From Desulfuromonas versatilis (lineage in GTDB: Bacteria > Desulfobacterota > Desulfuromonadia > Desulfuromonadales > NIT-T3): DNA of 64,000 nucleotides. Position 1 is the stretch's first letter; the number at the start of each line of letters is the position of its first letter. The notes under the pieces were generated by a model, which made no database searches, was not told the DNA's origin, and was given only the letters and a program-made list of their open reading frames with translations. Of this stretch, positions 1-9,691 are shown piece by piece. The stretch is from assembly GCF_019704135.1 (NCBI RefSeq), contig NZ_AP024355.1:3541034-3605033 (forward strand), given 5' to 3'. The translations under genes and the position numbers were made by a program.

Positions 1-7
1 CCAGGCC

Positions 8-400
8 GTGCTGACGCCGGACGGCGTGGAAAAACGCCGGCATTTCCGCATCGCCTTCGCCGGTAAGGTCACCGTGAAAAGCGCGACCGAAAGCCAGGAG
101 CTGTTTGCGGTAAACCTCTCCCAGGGAGGGATCTATCTGCGCAAGAAGGAGCCGTTGCAGGTCGGCACCCAGGTCGAGATCCACATCGCCGCCGGCGAGA
201 GGACCGACCTCCGGCTTTCGGGGATGGTGATCTACAAGAAGGACATCTACGACGGCGCCTTCACCACCCTGCCGGGGATGGCCATCCAGTTCAAAACCCC
301 CGCCCCGCAGACCCAGGAGGAGCTCAAGTCCTTCATCAACGAGCTCGCCGCCCGGGACCTGCTCGAGGAGCAGGAAGAGGTGGTCATCACCATCCAGTAG
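8..400 (+). CDS. PilZ-domain protein (5' end may lie outside window)
   Basis: A single PilZ domain, which in this family binds cyclic di-GMP and passes the signal to motility, exopolysaccharide or other targets. The N-terminal arginine motif (RRHFR, about residues 10-14) and the second motif NLSQGG (about residues 37-42) are both present, so c-di-GMP binding is likely. No membrane segment or extra domain is visible in the 130 residues, so this is a stand-alone cytoplasmic adaptor. GTG at position 8 is the first visible start, but the frame is open to the window edge, so the true start may be upstream. A strong terminator follows the stop. Confidence 0.85.
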   Translation: MLTPDGVEKRRHFRIAFAGKVTVKSATESQELFAVNLSQGGIYLRKKEPLQVGTQVEIHIAAGERTDLRLSGMVIYKKDIYDGAFTTLPGMAIQFKTPAPQTQEELKSFINELAARDLLEEQEEVVITIQ

Positions 401-437
401 CCTCCGGCGGGGTACGCCCCCGCTGCGGCAGCCAAAC

Positions 438-475
438 AAGAGCCTCCCGGGTCGCCATGACCGGGAGGTTCTTTT
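438..475 (+). terminator. Intrinsic terminator after PilZ gene
   Basis: Stem AAGAGCCTCCCGG / CCGGGAGGTTCTT with one G-T wobble and a ten-base loop, followed by TTTTGCTTT. It lies 38 bases after the PilZ stop codon. Confidence 0.85.
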
Positions 476-660
476 GCTTTCGTGCAGGCGTTTTTGGCCC
501 TGGCAGTCAATGGGCGCCTCCATGCCCCAAAATTCCACCATTAATTGAAGATCGACAGCAATTTAAGGCAGCTTTTTCCTGATGTGTGCTCGATGGCCAT
601 CAGCCAGGGCAACTTCTGGTCTGAGGATCAAGAAGTGCGTCCCTGTTGATCACAGAGCGC

Positions 661-694
661 AAAGAAAAAGCCCCCCATCCGTGGATGGGAGGCT
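661..694 (-). terminator. Intrinsic terminator of the large-secreted-protein operon
   Basis: On the minus strand a stem of eleven pairs with one mismatch (AGCCTCCCATC type arms, four-base loop) is followed by TTTTCTTT. It lies about 100 bases beyond the stop of the beta-propeller gene and fits as the end of the 13.7-0.8 kb operon. Confidence 0.8.
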
Positions 695-793
695 TTCACT
701 ATTCTCTCGAATATTAAATTAATTATTAAAATAAGTGGCTTGCATCGGCAGGCAACCAGCCCTCCCGCCTATGTTCATTAGGCAGATGCATCT

Positions 794-3700
794 CTAATGG
801 ATGACCCGAATGATGTCCATGCCCTCAAACGGGGTCGATCCAATGTCGCCAGTCACATGCACCGGCACACTTTGCCCCTCCGGGAGTACGGAAATAACGG
901 CGTCCCTTCTGAATTTAACAGTCAATTTGTCCTCATCCTTGCCGTGATGAATGCTGAACGGCCATGGTTCTGCGGGAACGATCTCTTCGAGGCGAATCGA
1001 AGTGATGTCGACATCCTCGGCCTTATATCCCGCCGGCAGGAAAATATCTACCTTAACCCACGTCCCTTTGGATTTCTGATTCAAAGTTTCAGGCTCAAAC
1101 TTGATATCAGTTTTAATGGCGACCCTAGGGATGTGGGTTGTGAAGGTTGCCAGATTCATCCATTGACCGTAGCGATCCCCGTCAAAGGCCCTGGCTCGCC
1201 AATTGTAAGAGGTTTTGTCAGACAGCGGGGTCTCCAAGGTAACCGAGGTTGTGCCGTCCCCACCTCCAAGAATTCCGGTTTTCGCATCGATCAAAACATT
1301 ATTGCTGTACACCTCAAAATCGTAGGTCAGTTGATCGCTATCGGGATCAATAGCGTTTTTGACCATAAGTGTTGGAGTAAGAATCTCAAGGGTTCGCCCA
1401 TCTGCCGGAGCCAAGAGCAGCGGTGCCCCGGGAGCGTCATTTGCCGTGTTCACCATAAAGGAGGCCATCGGCATCCATTCGCTGAAAACGGTGCCATCAA
1501 AACTTCTGGCCCGCCAGAAATAGGTCTGGTTTTCTACAAGCGCAATAGGCACTTCCCAAGCCGTCACATCAGGCATCTCAACAATGCTGCCTGACTGGGC
1601 AATCAGGTTGGCCAAGGCCGAATCCTGGTAAACCTCGAACTCATACGTTAAAGCGTCACCATCCAAGTCCATCGAATTATGAACCGAGAGGGTCGGCGTA
1701 AACGAATTCACGCCCGTACCGTCGGAGGGGTTGTCCAAGGCGGGGATCGTTGGCGGATCGTTTACAGTATTGGCCATAAATTTAACGACAGTTGACCAGG
1801 CACTCTCAGCCATCCCGTCGCTTGCTTTAACGCGCACAAAGTACCTTGTGTTTTCCTGCAAGCCACTTACGAACCACGTGGTGACATTCACTCCCTCTGC
1901 CACGGCATCCGACCGCATGAGGGTGGCTGAATCAAAGGTCGCTACCGTGTCTACCTCGAAGTAATAAACAAGTGAAGTAGAATCAGGATCCTCACTGTTG
2001 GTAACGACAATATCGGTTTCCAACGCGGGTACCACTGAGCCATTTGCCGGAACTGTGACAACGGGCGCCGAAGGGCTATCGTTAGCCGTATTCACAAAAA
2101 ACCGGGTGACGGTCGACCAGGGGCCCTCAATGAGCCAATCATCAGCTTGGGCACGCCAGTAATATAAGCCGTTCTCCTGAAGACTAATCGGCACTGTCCA
2201 TGATGTGGTACCGTCATCACTTTCAACACCTGCCACCGAAGCAACAACCTGTGTGAAATCAGGGTCAAAAGCCAAATCGAAGTTATAGGTAAGATTCGTA
2301 CTGTCAGGATCCGTGGAATTATTAACAGTGAGCACCGGGTTGAGCACTGCAACAGCCGCCCAATCTTCAGGGCTTGAAATGGTTGGTGCGGTGGGCGGAT
2401 CATTAACCGTATTCACCCTGAAAGCAGCAGGCGTCATCCAGGGACCATACAAATGCCCATCATAGGCCCGGACCCGCCAGTAATAGGTTTCATTCTCGAA
2501 AAGTTGGTCCGAAACCGTCCATGCCGTGCTGCTGGCTGTTTCGAATGCCATACCTGAGACAATAAGGCTTGACAGCCCGCTGTCCCTATAGACTTCGAAT
2601 TCATAAGTGAGATTATCGTCGTTGGGATCTGCGGCGTTGCTCACCACCAACGAAGGCGTGAATGTTTCAACATCGGCTCCATTCATCGGTCCGATGAGCG
2701 CAGGCGCTGATGGTGCGCCCTCGACCCTGAAATATGCACCGGCCAGGCTTTCTTCCACCCCATCAATATTCGCCTGGAGGACTACCAGGTAGTCCTTGGC
2801 ACTGTATCCCTGAGTATCGATCAAGCCATTGTTGGTGTAGGTTGCCCCCATATTAAGGGCAGTCTGGTCGGCAATCGTATGGTACTCAATCTCCTCGGTA
2901 AGATGGATCGTCCTGATAGAAAGTCCGACATTTGCAAGGTCCAAATTGCCCGAGTTCGAGACACTGTATGTGGCCGTAACGACATCCCCCGAGAGGAGAC
3001 TATTCTTGTCAAGGGATATCTGTCCCTTGAGCAGGGCTGTGGGCTTCGTAATGCTGCTGATTACCAAGTCACGCGTTGATGTAGAGACCAAGGCCCCAGA
3101 GGCGTCCATGACCTCAACTGTTACGAGATAAGAACCTGCCGGGTGGGTAGCAGTATTCCAGTAGGACTTGAAGTTGGTCGATCCTCCCTGCATAAGCACA
3201 GGAATTTCCTTGGTCCCCGAATATAGCTGGGTACTTCCTTCGGGATTTTGACTACTGACGGTGACCTTGGCGGTGAGATTTTCCATCGCATAATTAAGAC
3301 TCTGGTTAGTTACGGTTGCAGTGATTGTTGCCTCTTCATTGGGATTGTAAGACACTTTATCGGTGACCAGACCAGACTTTACAGCAATACTTGGGACAAT
3401 GGTGAAATCGGTCACCGCCGACCCGACTTGACTCTGTCCGTCAAATAAAACCAACTTTACTCGGTAGTTCCCAGCATAAGTGGCACCCGTATTGAATACG
3501 AGGCCATTGAAATTCTTCGTCTCACCTGCGGCGAACATCAGGCCTGAGAGTGCTTCTACCTCCTGCACCAGTGCTCCACTGCCATCTTCGATCGAAATCT
3601 TGGCATCAAGAGTTTTGGAGAATTGACTCTGGTTTGTGATCTCGGCACTTATGACAGAATCCTCTTCTACCCCGTAAGTGAGCTTGTCTGTCCGAACCAG

Positions 3701-5677
3701 TGTTGCGTACTTGGAATCCAATACCTGCACAAACTGAGGGCCGATTTCATTCCTGACGGTATTCCCGTTGATGTCTGTGTAAAGGACCTCAAGGCTGTGG
3801 CTTACCAATCGGTTCTCGCCCGCGATAGGGCTTTTCAGTGAAATCCGATAGGAAAGGTCTTGGATCTGCCCGATCGCAAAGGCATCAAAACGCCATTCAA
3901 TGATTGCCTTATCATTTGCGTAATTAATGCTGTAAGGCTGCTGGGTGAATGAATTTGGGTCAATGACAATATTCGACGAAGAAATTGTATCGATCACCCG
4001 CACGTTATTGATGGGTGTCATGCTGATGCGCAGATCCGAAAGAACTGGTTTCTCTCCGCTGCTGCTTGGCTTCATTGTCACCCTTACCTCAATGAATCTG
4101 CCAGCAAGAGAGAAGGGTTGATTATTCGAAAGAGCCGTAAAATTCTTTCCGCTCAATCCCGCTTCTGTGTCTGAGGTACGCGCCTCAACGAGAATAAGAG
4201 CGCCTTCAGGAACCGTCCCCTCTGCCTCCTTGTTCCAAGTGACGGTTCCCCATTTGTTTCCTTCTACACCGCTATCTTGAACCACATACCAGGTCCCTTG
4301 GGATGAAGTCCCCCCAAGTGCGACGTATCCGGTCATGTCGCTGTAATTGTAGGGGTAGGCGCTAGCGCCAAGGCTCACTGCCTTATCTACGGCGCCGACC
4401 CTGAAGCCCCCTCCACCTACCGCGCCGGATTCAGGGTTGATTCTGTTGGCAGTCCAAAAGTAATAGTTCGTAGACCAAACCTTCCCGTTTGCATCGACCG
4501 CGACGCCCGTCGGCCCCGAATCCGTTGTTAGGCTACCAACATAGGTCCCATCCGTCCTCAGGTGTCCCACAGTCGATCCATATAATGAATGGGCCACCCA
4601 GACATTACTACCCTTGTCCACAACAACGCCTTGGGCGTAATGAGACCCGTGGTTGAAAATGCCCAGCAATGTACCATTGGGGGCCAGCTTTGCTACCCGG
4701 TTTCCCTCAAGGAAGGTGTGCCAAATTTCCCCCGTATTCGGGTCCACACCGAGACCATAATCCCCCCGGCCCTTCCCAAGACATGAACCCGTCATTGTTT
4801 TAGTGTCAAACCGCAACAAGCCTGAACCGTAACGAGCCGACCACAGGACTCCATTTTTATCAACGAGGCCGCCATAGCCCCCGCAACCAAGATTGAACGA
4901 CGTTCCCGGAACAGGCTGACCTGTAATTCCACTCACCTTTTCGTGGATGGTATTGGCCCCGCCAACCCATACGTCATTGTTTGCATCAATTGCCACAGTT
5001 CGTGTGTTTGTGGCTGCGACCCTTGTGTAGTTAATAATGCATTCATCTTCAGCGGTGGTCACCCCTCCGTGCGTGTCGGCGCCACCAGTGTTATTCCAGG
5101 AAAGCCTGTTATCAGCAGCGCGGGAAGTCTTTATCAACCCATCGCTGTTACGATCAATGCAGGTGTTGTATTGAAATGGGGGCTTCAGAAATTGGCCAGT
5201 CGGATTTATCGAACCATCGGAATTTACGCGGGTCCCACCGATAACCAGCCCTACTCTTGTTATTGAACCTTTGCTTCTATCTACCGAGAAACCACTCTCA
5301 TCCCGATTCGACACCCAGACGTTTCCGACCTGATCCACGGTGGTTCTCGATGGGTTTTTTCCCATCCCGTTCGGAGAAGTATAGTACTCCCCAAGGATCG
5401 TTCCGGTATTAACGTCGATCCGGACAATAGACCCTCGCCCGGAATTGGCCACGTAAATAAACGGAAAAGGCTCGGTCGTCTCGCCCAGCTGCAACTGATC
5501 GTTCACCCCTTCGTGATTCAGATTCAGCAAGGTCCCTTTATGAAAATCCGCATCCCTCGTATAGGTCACATCGATGCCTGGGACCGGAGCCCCGAAAGCC
5601 AACTGAGCTCCTGGCAACAAAAAGCAAACTGCGGCGAGGAAGAACAACGACAGAATTTTTCCATAGATTCTCATCAC
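794..5677 (-). CDS. Secreted beta-propeller / fibronectin-like repeat protein
   Basis: Exported protein of 1627 residues. Residues 1-30 are a signal peptide ending in an alanine-rich cleavage site. Residues about 60-430 are NHL/virginiamycin-B-lyase-like propeller blades with repeated 'V..DxxGNVWV..' strands. Residues about 690-960 resemble CARDB adhesion domains. Residues about 985-1512 are five tandem fibronectin-III-like repeats of 103-107 residues, each opening with 'VNTxNDxPxAP' and carrying 'DPDxxxLTYxFEV' and 'YWRxRAxDG'. The last 110 residues match a C-terminal module known to me from secreted proteins of deltaproteobacteria and archaea (TLNxKSKGxWVxV ... FEGxDxIRVI). The start ATG overlaps the stop of the preceding gene by four bases, so translation is coupled. 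A surface or extracellular adhesin/scaffold is likely; no enzyme motif is visible. Confidence 0.8.
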   Translation of the reverse strand: MMRIYGKILSLFFLAAVCFLLPGAQLAFGAPVPGIDVTYTRDADFHKGTLLNLNHEGVNDQLQLGETTEPFPFIYVANSGRGSIVRIDVNTGTILGEYYTSPNGMGKNPSRTTVDQVGNVWVSNRDESGFSVDRSKGSITRVGLVIGGTRVNSDGSINPTGQFLKPPFQYNTCIDRNSDGLIKTSRAADNRLSWNNTGGADTHGGVTTAEDECIINYTRVAATNTRTVAIDANNDVWVGGANTIHEKVSGITGQPVPGTSFNLGCGGYGGLVDKNGVLWSARYGSGLLRFDTKTMTGSCLGKGRGDYGLGVDPNTGEIWHTFLEGNRVAKLAPNGTLLGIFNHGSHYAQGVVVDKGSNVWVAHSLYGSTVGHLRTDGTYVGSLTTDSGPTGVAVDANGKVWSTNYYFWTANRINPESGAVGGGGFRVGAVDKAVSLGASAYPYNYSDMTGYVALGGTSSQGTWYVVQDSGVEGNKWGTVTWNKEAEGTVPEGALILVEARTSDTEAGLSGKNFTALSNNQPFSLAGRFIEVRVTMKPSSSGEKPVLSDLRISMTPINNVRVIDTISSSNIVIDPNSFTQQPYSINYANDKAIIEWRFDAFAIGQIQDLSYRISLKSPIAGENRLVSHSLEVLYTDINGNTVRNEIGPQFVQVLDSKYATLVRTDKLTYGVEEDSVISAEITNQSQFSKTLDAKISIEDGSGALVQEVEALSGLMFAAGETKNFNGLVFNTGATYAGNYRVKLVLFDGQSQVGSAVTDFTIVPSIAVKSGLVTDKVSYNPNEEATITATVTNQSLNYAMENLTAKVTVSSQNPEGSTQLYSGTKEIPVLMQGGSTNFKSYWNTATHPAGSYLVTVEVMDASGALVSTSTRDLVISSITKPTALLKGQISLDKNSLLSGDVVTATYSVSNSGNLDLANVGLSIRTIHLTEEIEYHTIADQTALNMGATYTNNGLIDTQGYSAKDYLVVLQANIDGVEESLAGAYFRVEGAPSAPALIGPMNGADVETFTPSLVVSNAADPNDDNLTYEFEVYRDSGLSSLIVSGMAFETASSTAWTVSDQLFENETYYWRVRAYDGHLYGPWMTPAAFRVNTVNDPPTAPTISSPEDWAAVAVLNPVLTVNNSTDPDSTNLTYNFDLAFDPDFTQVVASVAGVESDDGTTSWTVPISLQENGLYYWRAQADDWLIEGPWSTVTRFFVNTANDSPSAPVVTVPANGSVVPALETDIVVTNSEDPDSTSLVYYFEVDTVATFDSATLMRSDAVAEGVNVTTWFVSGLQENTRYFVRVKASDGMAESAWSTVVKFMANTVNDPPTIPALDNPSDGTGVNSFTPTLSVHNSMDLDGDALTYEFEVYQDSALANLIAQSGSIVEMPDVTAWEVPIALVENQTYFWRARSFDGTVFSEWMPMASFMVNTANDAPGAPLLLAPADGRTLEILTPTLMVKNAIDPDSDQLTYDFEVYSNNVLIDAKTGILGGGDGTTSVTLETPLSDKTSYNWRARAFDGDRYGQWMNLATFTTHIPRVAIKTDIKFEPETLNQKSKGTWVKVDIFLPAGYKAEDVDITSIRLEEIVPAEPWPFSIHHGKDEDKLTVKFRRDAVISVLPEGQSVPVHVTGDIGSTPFEGMDIIRVIH

Positions 5678-8600
5678 AATTCCTCCACACCCTTAAGCTG
5701 GATCTTTATCTGAATGTCTTTGTCCCCATCTGGAATCACAGTTGTTGGATCCAAAGTTTTTGACGGCACAATCCTGATCGATGGAGCCACGTAGATCGCG
5801 TCGGCAGTCTGGGCAAGGGGAGCTTCTCCGTTGAAGATCTTAATGGTCACAGGGTATTGTCCGCTCTGTCCAAAAGTGTTCGAGAAATCCGGAAGCGGGA
5901 TGTTCTTGAACTGCTCAGACGCAGTGAGGAGAAAATCTTGAGAACCCTGGGTGAGTGTATTGCCATCGGGATCTTTTATTTCGTATTGAGCTGACAACGT
6001 GACTTCTGCATTGGATTTATTGACAAGGTATGCGGAAAGCCCGATGGTTTCGGTCGCCCGGATATTGACGAACTTGGGAGAGATGAGGGAGACCAGACCC
6101 TCAACCTCTGCTGTGGGGACGATTGTGAAAGAGGTCCTATTTTCAGCGAGCAGTCCCCCTTGAGCGTGATCGACCAGGGTGAGTACAACCTGGTATGACC
6201 CGGGAGCGTTCTTTTCCGTGTTCCACGCCAAGGACACCGGCTGGCTTGCCTGGGCATCCACTACAATGGGGTTCGCCGGGAAAGACACCAATCCGACCAC
6301 ATTCCCATACTGATCAACCATCTCTGCACCAACAGATATTTCTGCTGATGTGTCTCCCAGATTTTCGATTTCTGACTCTATCGTGACCAACTCGTTCCCG
6401 CCGTAGGTGAATTTGTCGGTAGCCAGAGTGTTGATGGTGACGTTGCTCAAGCGGCTCTTGGTGAGCGAAAAGAGCACCTCATATTCGCCGTAAGTGTCGG
6501 AAGCCAGGGGGACGTACCTGCTGCTGTATCCCGGGGCGGACGCCTTGAGGTCCATGACCATCTCGGTAACGCCGCCCAGGGAGTAGCTCCCATCGGCGTC
6601 GGTCGCCGCCGACTTGTTTCCACCGACAATGGCGACTTCGGCACCAACGATGGGAAGATTCGTTTCAGCATCCCGAACCGTCCCGAACACCGTCGTGGTG
6701 CTTGTCCCTTCAAGATTAAGCGCCAGAGGAACATCATACTCGCCGAATGCATTGACCCGGAAGGAGAAGACCTTACTGTCATAGCCCTCGGCCGAGGCCT
6801 TGATCGATACCGACATCGAGGTTATCCCGCTCAACAGGTAATTCCCCTGTGCATCGCTGACGGTCGACTTGTTCGTGCCGGGAATTGAAATGTTCGCTCC
6901 GGCTATCGTGGCCCCGGTTGCAGCATCGGTTATTTTTCCGGAGATGGTGCTGGAAGTGTAGTATCGCTGGAGCGGAACCTCGATACTTGTCTCACCCAAA
7001 TATCCAGCAATGATGTCGACATTGACGCTTTGGCTGGAATACCCGGGGGCAGAAATCGACGCAGCGTAAGTGCCTACCGGGATGCCCGAGACGGAGAAGG
7101 CCCCAGCCCCGTCTGTAAAACCTGGGTCGAAACCTTCCGGCGCAGGAGTAAGAGTGATGGTCGCACCGAAGATCGGCTTGTTATTGCTGCCATCGAAAAC
7201 GGTGCCTTTCAGAATCCCTGGTGGGGGAATCGTAGAGAGCGTCGGGTTGAAGATTAGAACTCCGCCCGGAGCCAGCGGACCTGTGAATCTTGCCCCGTAG
7301 TAGCCGGGCTTGGGCCCGGCGGCCGCAGTAACGGACACCGTCCCCGGGGTCACGTTGGAAATTTTATAGGTCCCCTCCGTGGAGGTGTGGGTTTGCCAGA
7401 AGCCCGTCCCTGTCGCCTGCATTTCGACCCCGGCGAAAGGAGCATCGACGATCCCATCCCAAACCGTCCCCTGGATATAGGCAGGACCAGGATTCACTGT
7501 CATACCAACCTTGCCCACATTATTGACCGCGCCTGCCGTGACATTTGCCGTCAATACCAGAGGCGCGTAACCGCTCAGTGAAAGCTTTATCTGCTGGGCA
7601 TCTTTTTGGAGGGTATTGAACAGAAACTCTCCATTGCTGTTCGTGGTCGCGCTGACGGAAGGGTCCCCAGCCAGGGACAAAGACACCCCGCTCAAAGGCT
7701 GGCTGGACAAGGCGTCGATCACCGCTCCGGCCAGGCCGCCCGTAGTCACCAAGGGCGCCAGAGCGATGTCCATGGTCTGGGTCCATGGTGCCGTCCCGAT
7801 GATGTACGACTTGGGCTTGTAGCCAGTCGCGGCCGCCTTGATGGTGATTTCTGGATAATTGATATCGGCGATGACATAGGTCCCGGCAAAATCGGTACGT
7901 GCCGTGAGATGGGTCCCCATTACGGCCACTTCCGCACCGGAGATCGGAACCCCTGTCGAGGCGTTGGTCACCTTGCCTGTCAGGGTCATCGCAAAAGACA
8001 TGCTCAGGCGAATCGTCCCCAAGTCAATGGTAACGCCCGGCATTACCACCACGCGGAAGGTATGGCTGGCAAAGCCATTCATGCCAACCGTGACCTGGTA
8101 GGTATTTGGAGCAAGTCCCTGCAATTGGAAATACCCGCCATTGTCAGGGTCGGGTTCGACCGATAAGCCGCCCGATATTCTCACCGTGACCCCCTCCTCG
8201 TCAGGAAGTGAATCGAGGGGCCGGCCTGTCGTGTTTTCAACGACCCTGCCGACAATGCTGCCAGTAGTAACCTGGGACGGGGTATTGCCCATCCGGGGAG
8301 AAAAGGACAGGGTCGTTCTGGCAAAAACCGTTCCGCCACCCGTAACAGTCAGATAACCTGCCTTCGATGCGGAAATAGTCACTTCGCCAGGGGTGACGAA
8401 GGTAAACATGAAATTGCCGTCGTCTCCGGTTACGGCGCTCCCGGTCCAGGCGCCAGAGACGGCGACAGAGACTCCCGAAAGGGGTTGTCCCGAGGGATCC
8501 TTGATCGTTCCGGCAATGGTCCCGGCTGAATAACTCGATAGCAGCGGTATTTTCCCGAGATTCACAACGGCCCGGTCTGCAACACCCGTCGTGACTGTGT

Positions 8601-9660
8601 GGGAGGCGTAGCCAGCCATGGAGAAATTGACCAATTGATCACCGGTCGGCACATCCTCCAAGCTGAAATTACCTGATGAATCCGTAGTTGTGTTGATGAG
8701 AGGGTTACTCGCTAGAGCAACCGCGACACCACCAACACCTAAAGTGGTAGTTGCATCAACCACCGTCCCAGTAATCCTGCCGCCGGCGGCCGGTGGTGGC
8801 GGTGGGGGGGGCTTTTGCTCGGATAGATGAAGCGCCTTGAGAGCCAGAGCCGTAGAGTAGGGATCATCACTCCAAGAGCCGTCAGCGGCCTGGGTTGCGA
8901 CAAGGAAGTTTATCGCCCCCTCCAAGGCCGTAACATCGGTAGAAACAGCTACGAGGGCGATATAGGAAAGGGCTGTCTCATGGACCGAGGAGGGAGCGCC
9001 ACCGAACCCACCATCACTGTTCTGTCGAGAGGAGAGATAAGCGGTAGCCTTGTTGACGGCGGTGGCAATGGTAGTCATCTGGGGGAACTGCTGAAGGACA
9101 GCCGATATCACCGCTGTCATGTAAACACTGCTTCCGTCCCCCCTGCGAAAGCCCCATCCTCCGTCAGGGTTCTGGGTACCCGTTATATATGCCAGTGAGG
9201 GATAAATGACAGTAGGGGTTTGGTAATTGGCAGATTTAAGGGCTTGGAGAGCAAGAATAGTGTCGAGATTATTCGTTTCGTACCCGAGGTATCCACCCCA
9301 TCCGCCTTTCGCAGAATCTAATGCGGGAATGAGTGCATTGACATCGGAGAGACCCAAGAGCCTTATTCTTGCTGCTATATGTTCAATGGACTGAAAAGAT
9401 TGCGCTTCAAGCCAGGAGAGACCAGTGGAGTATGGGGTACCGGCGGTCTGGTTCAGGAGTTTTAGGGCCTCCAAGGCAGCCCCCGTAGCGACGGTAGGCT
9501 CGACCAGGGAGGTGCCGCTGCCCCAGTTACCTTCCGGACCTTGGGAAGATGTTAGGTATGCAAGGCCGGAGGCAATAGGGGGGAGCTGGGCCTGGGCGTT
9601 ACCCGTCACAATGGCAAAACAAAGAGTTATTCCGACAAAGATCGAAATCCGCTTAAGCAT
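5674..9660 (-). CDS. Secreted alpha/alpha-toroid protein with nine carboxypeptidase-regulatory-like domains
   Basis: 1328 residues from ATG at 9660, chosen because GGAGG lies just upstream and a signal peptide (MLKRISIFVGITLCFAI..., cleavage after AQA) follows; the frame stays open a little further upstream. Residues about 25-285 contain prenyltransferase/squalene-cyclase-type repeats (GGWGGYLGYET, NPDGGWGFR, NSDGGFGG, AADGSW), expected to fold as an alpha/alpha toroid. A proline run (seven consecutive P) links it to nine carboxypeptidase-regulatory-like beta-sandwich repeats (pattern G.I.G.V.D..T..P..GA.V...G, then T..DG.Y....V), followed by CARDB-like modules to the C terminus. No catalytic residues of a cyclase (DXDD or QW core) can be confirmed. 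Function unknown; probably an extracellular structural partner of its operon neighbours. Confidence 0.8.
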   Translation of the reverse strand: MLKRISIFVGITLCFAIVTGNAQAQLPPIASGLAYLTSSQGPEGNWGSGTSLVEPTVATGAALEALKLLNQTAGTPYSTGLSWLEAQSFQSIEHIAARIRLLGLSDVNALIPALDSAKGGWGGYLGYETNNLDTILALQALKSANYQTPTVIYPSLAYITGTQNPDGGWGFRRGDGSSVYMTAVISAVLQQFPQMTTIATAVNKATAYLSSRQNSDGGFGGAPSSVHETALSYIALVAVSTDVTALEGAINFLVATQAADGSWSDDPYSTALALKALHLSEQKPPPPPPPAAGGRITGTVVDATTTLGVGGVAVALASNPLINTTTDSSGNFSLEDVPTGDQLVNFSMAGYASHTVTTGVADRAVVNLGKIPLLSSYSAGTIAGTIKDPSGQPLSGVSVAVSGAWTGSAVTGDDGNFMFTFVTPGEVTISASKAGYLTVTGGGTVFARTTLSFSPRMGNTPSQVTTGSIVGRVVENTTGRPLDSLPDEEGVTVRISGGLSVEPDPDNGGYFQLQGLAPNTYQVTVGMNGFASHTFRVVVMPGVTIDLGTIRLSMSFAMTLTGKVTNASTGVPISGAEVAVMGTHLTARTDFAGTYVIADINYPEITIKAAATGYKPKSYIIGTAPWTQTMDIALAPLVTTGGLAGAVIDALSSQPLSGVSLSLAGDPSVSATTNSNGEFLFNTLQKDAQQIKLSLSGYAPLVLTANVTAGAVNNVGKVGMTVNPGPAYIQGTVWDGIVDAPFAGVEMQATGTGFWQTHTSTEGTYKISNVTPGTVSVTAAAGPKPGYYGARFTGPLAPGGVLIFNPTLSTIPPPGILKGTVFDGSNNKPIFGATITLTPAPEGFDPGFTDGAGAFSVSGIPVGTYAASISAPGYSSQSVNVDIIAGYLGETSIEVPLQRYYTSSTISGKITDAATGATIAGANISIPGTNKSTVSDAQGNYLLSGITSMSVSIKASAEGYDSKVFSFRVNAFGEYDVPLALNLEGTSTTTVFGTVRDAETNLPIVGAEVAIVGGNKSAATDADGSYSLGGVTEMVMDLKASAPGYSSRYVPLASDTYGEYEVLFSLTKSRLSNVTINTLATDKFTYGGNELVTIESEIENLGDTSAEISVGAEMVDQYGNVVGLVSFPANPIVVDAQASQPVSLAWNTEKNAPGSYQVVLTLVDHAQGGLLAENRTSFTIVPTAEVEGLVSLISPKFVNIRATETIGLSAYLVNKSNAEVTLSAQYEIKDPDGNTLTQGSQDFLLTASEQFKNIPLPDFSNTFGQSGQYPVTIKIFNGEAPLAQTADAIYVAPSIRIVPSKTLDPTTVIPDGDKDIQIKIQLKGVEEL

Positions 9661-9691
9661 CTTCCCTCCAGAAGCAAATATTGCAGATAAA

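Larger units (their letters stand above)
401..793. other. Intergenic region between convergent genes
   Basis: Holds two facing intrinsic terminators (about 438-475 on plus, about 661-694 on minus). The roughly 180 bases between them show no convincing coding frame, repeat or RNA. Confidence 0.6.
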
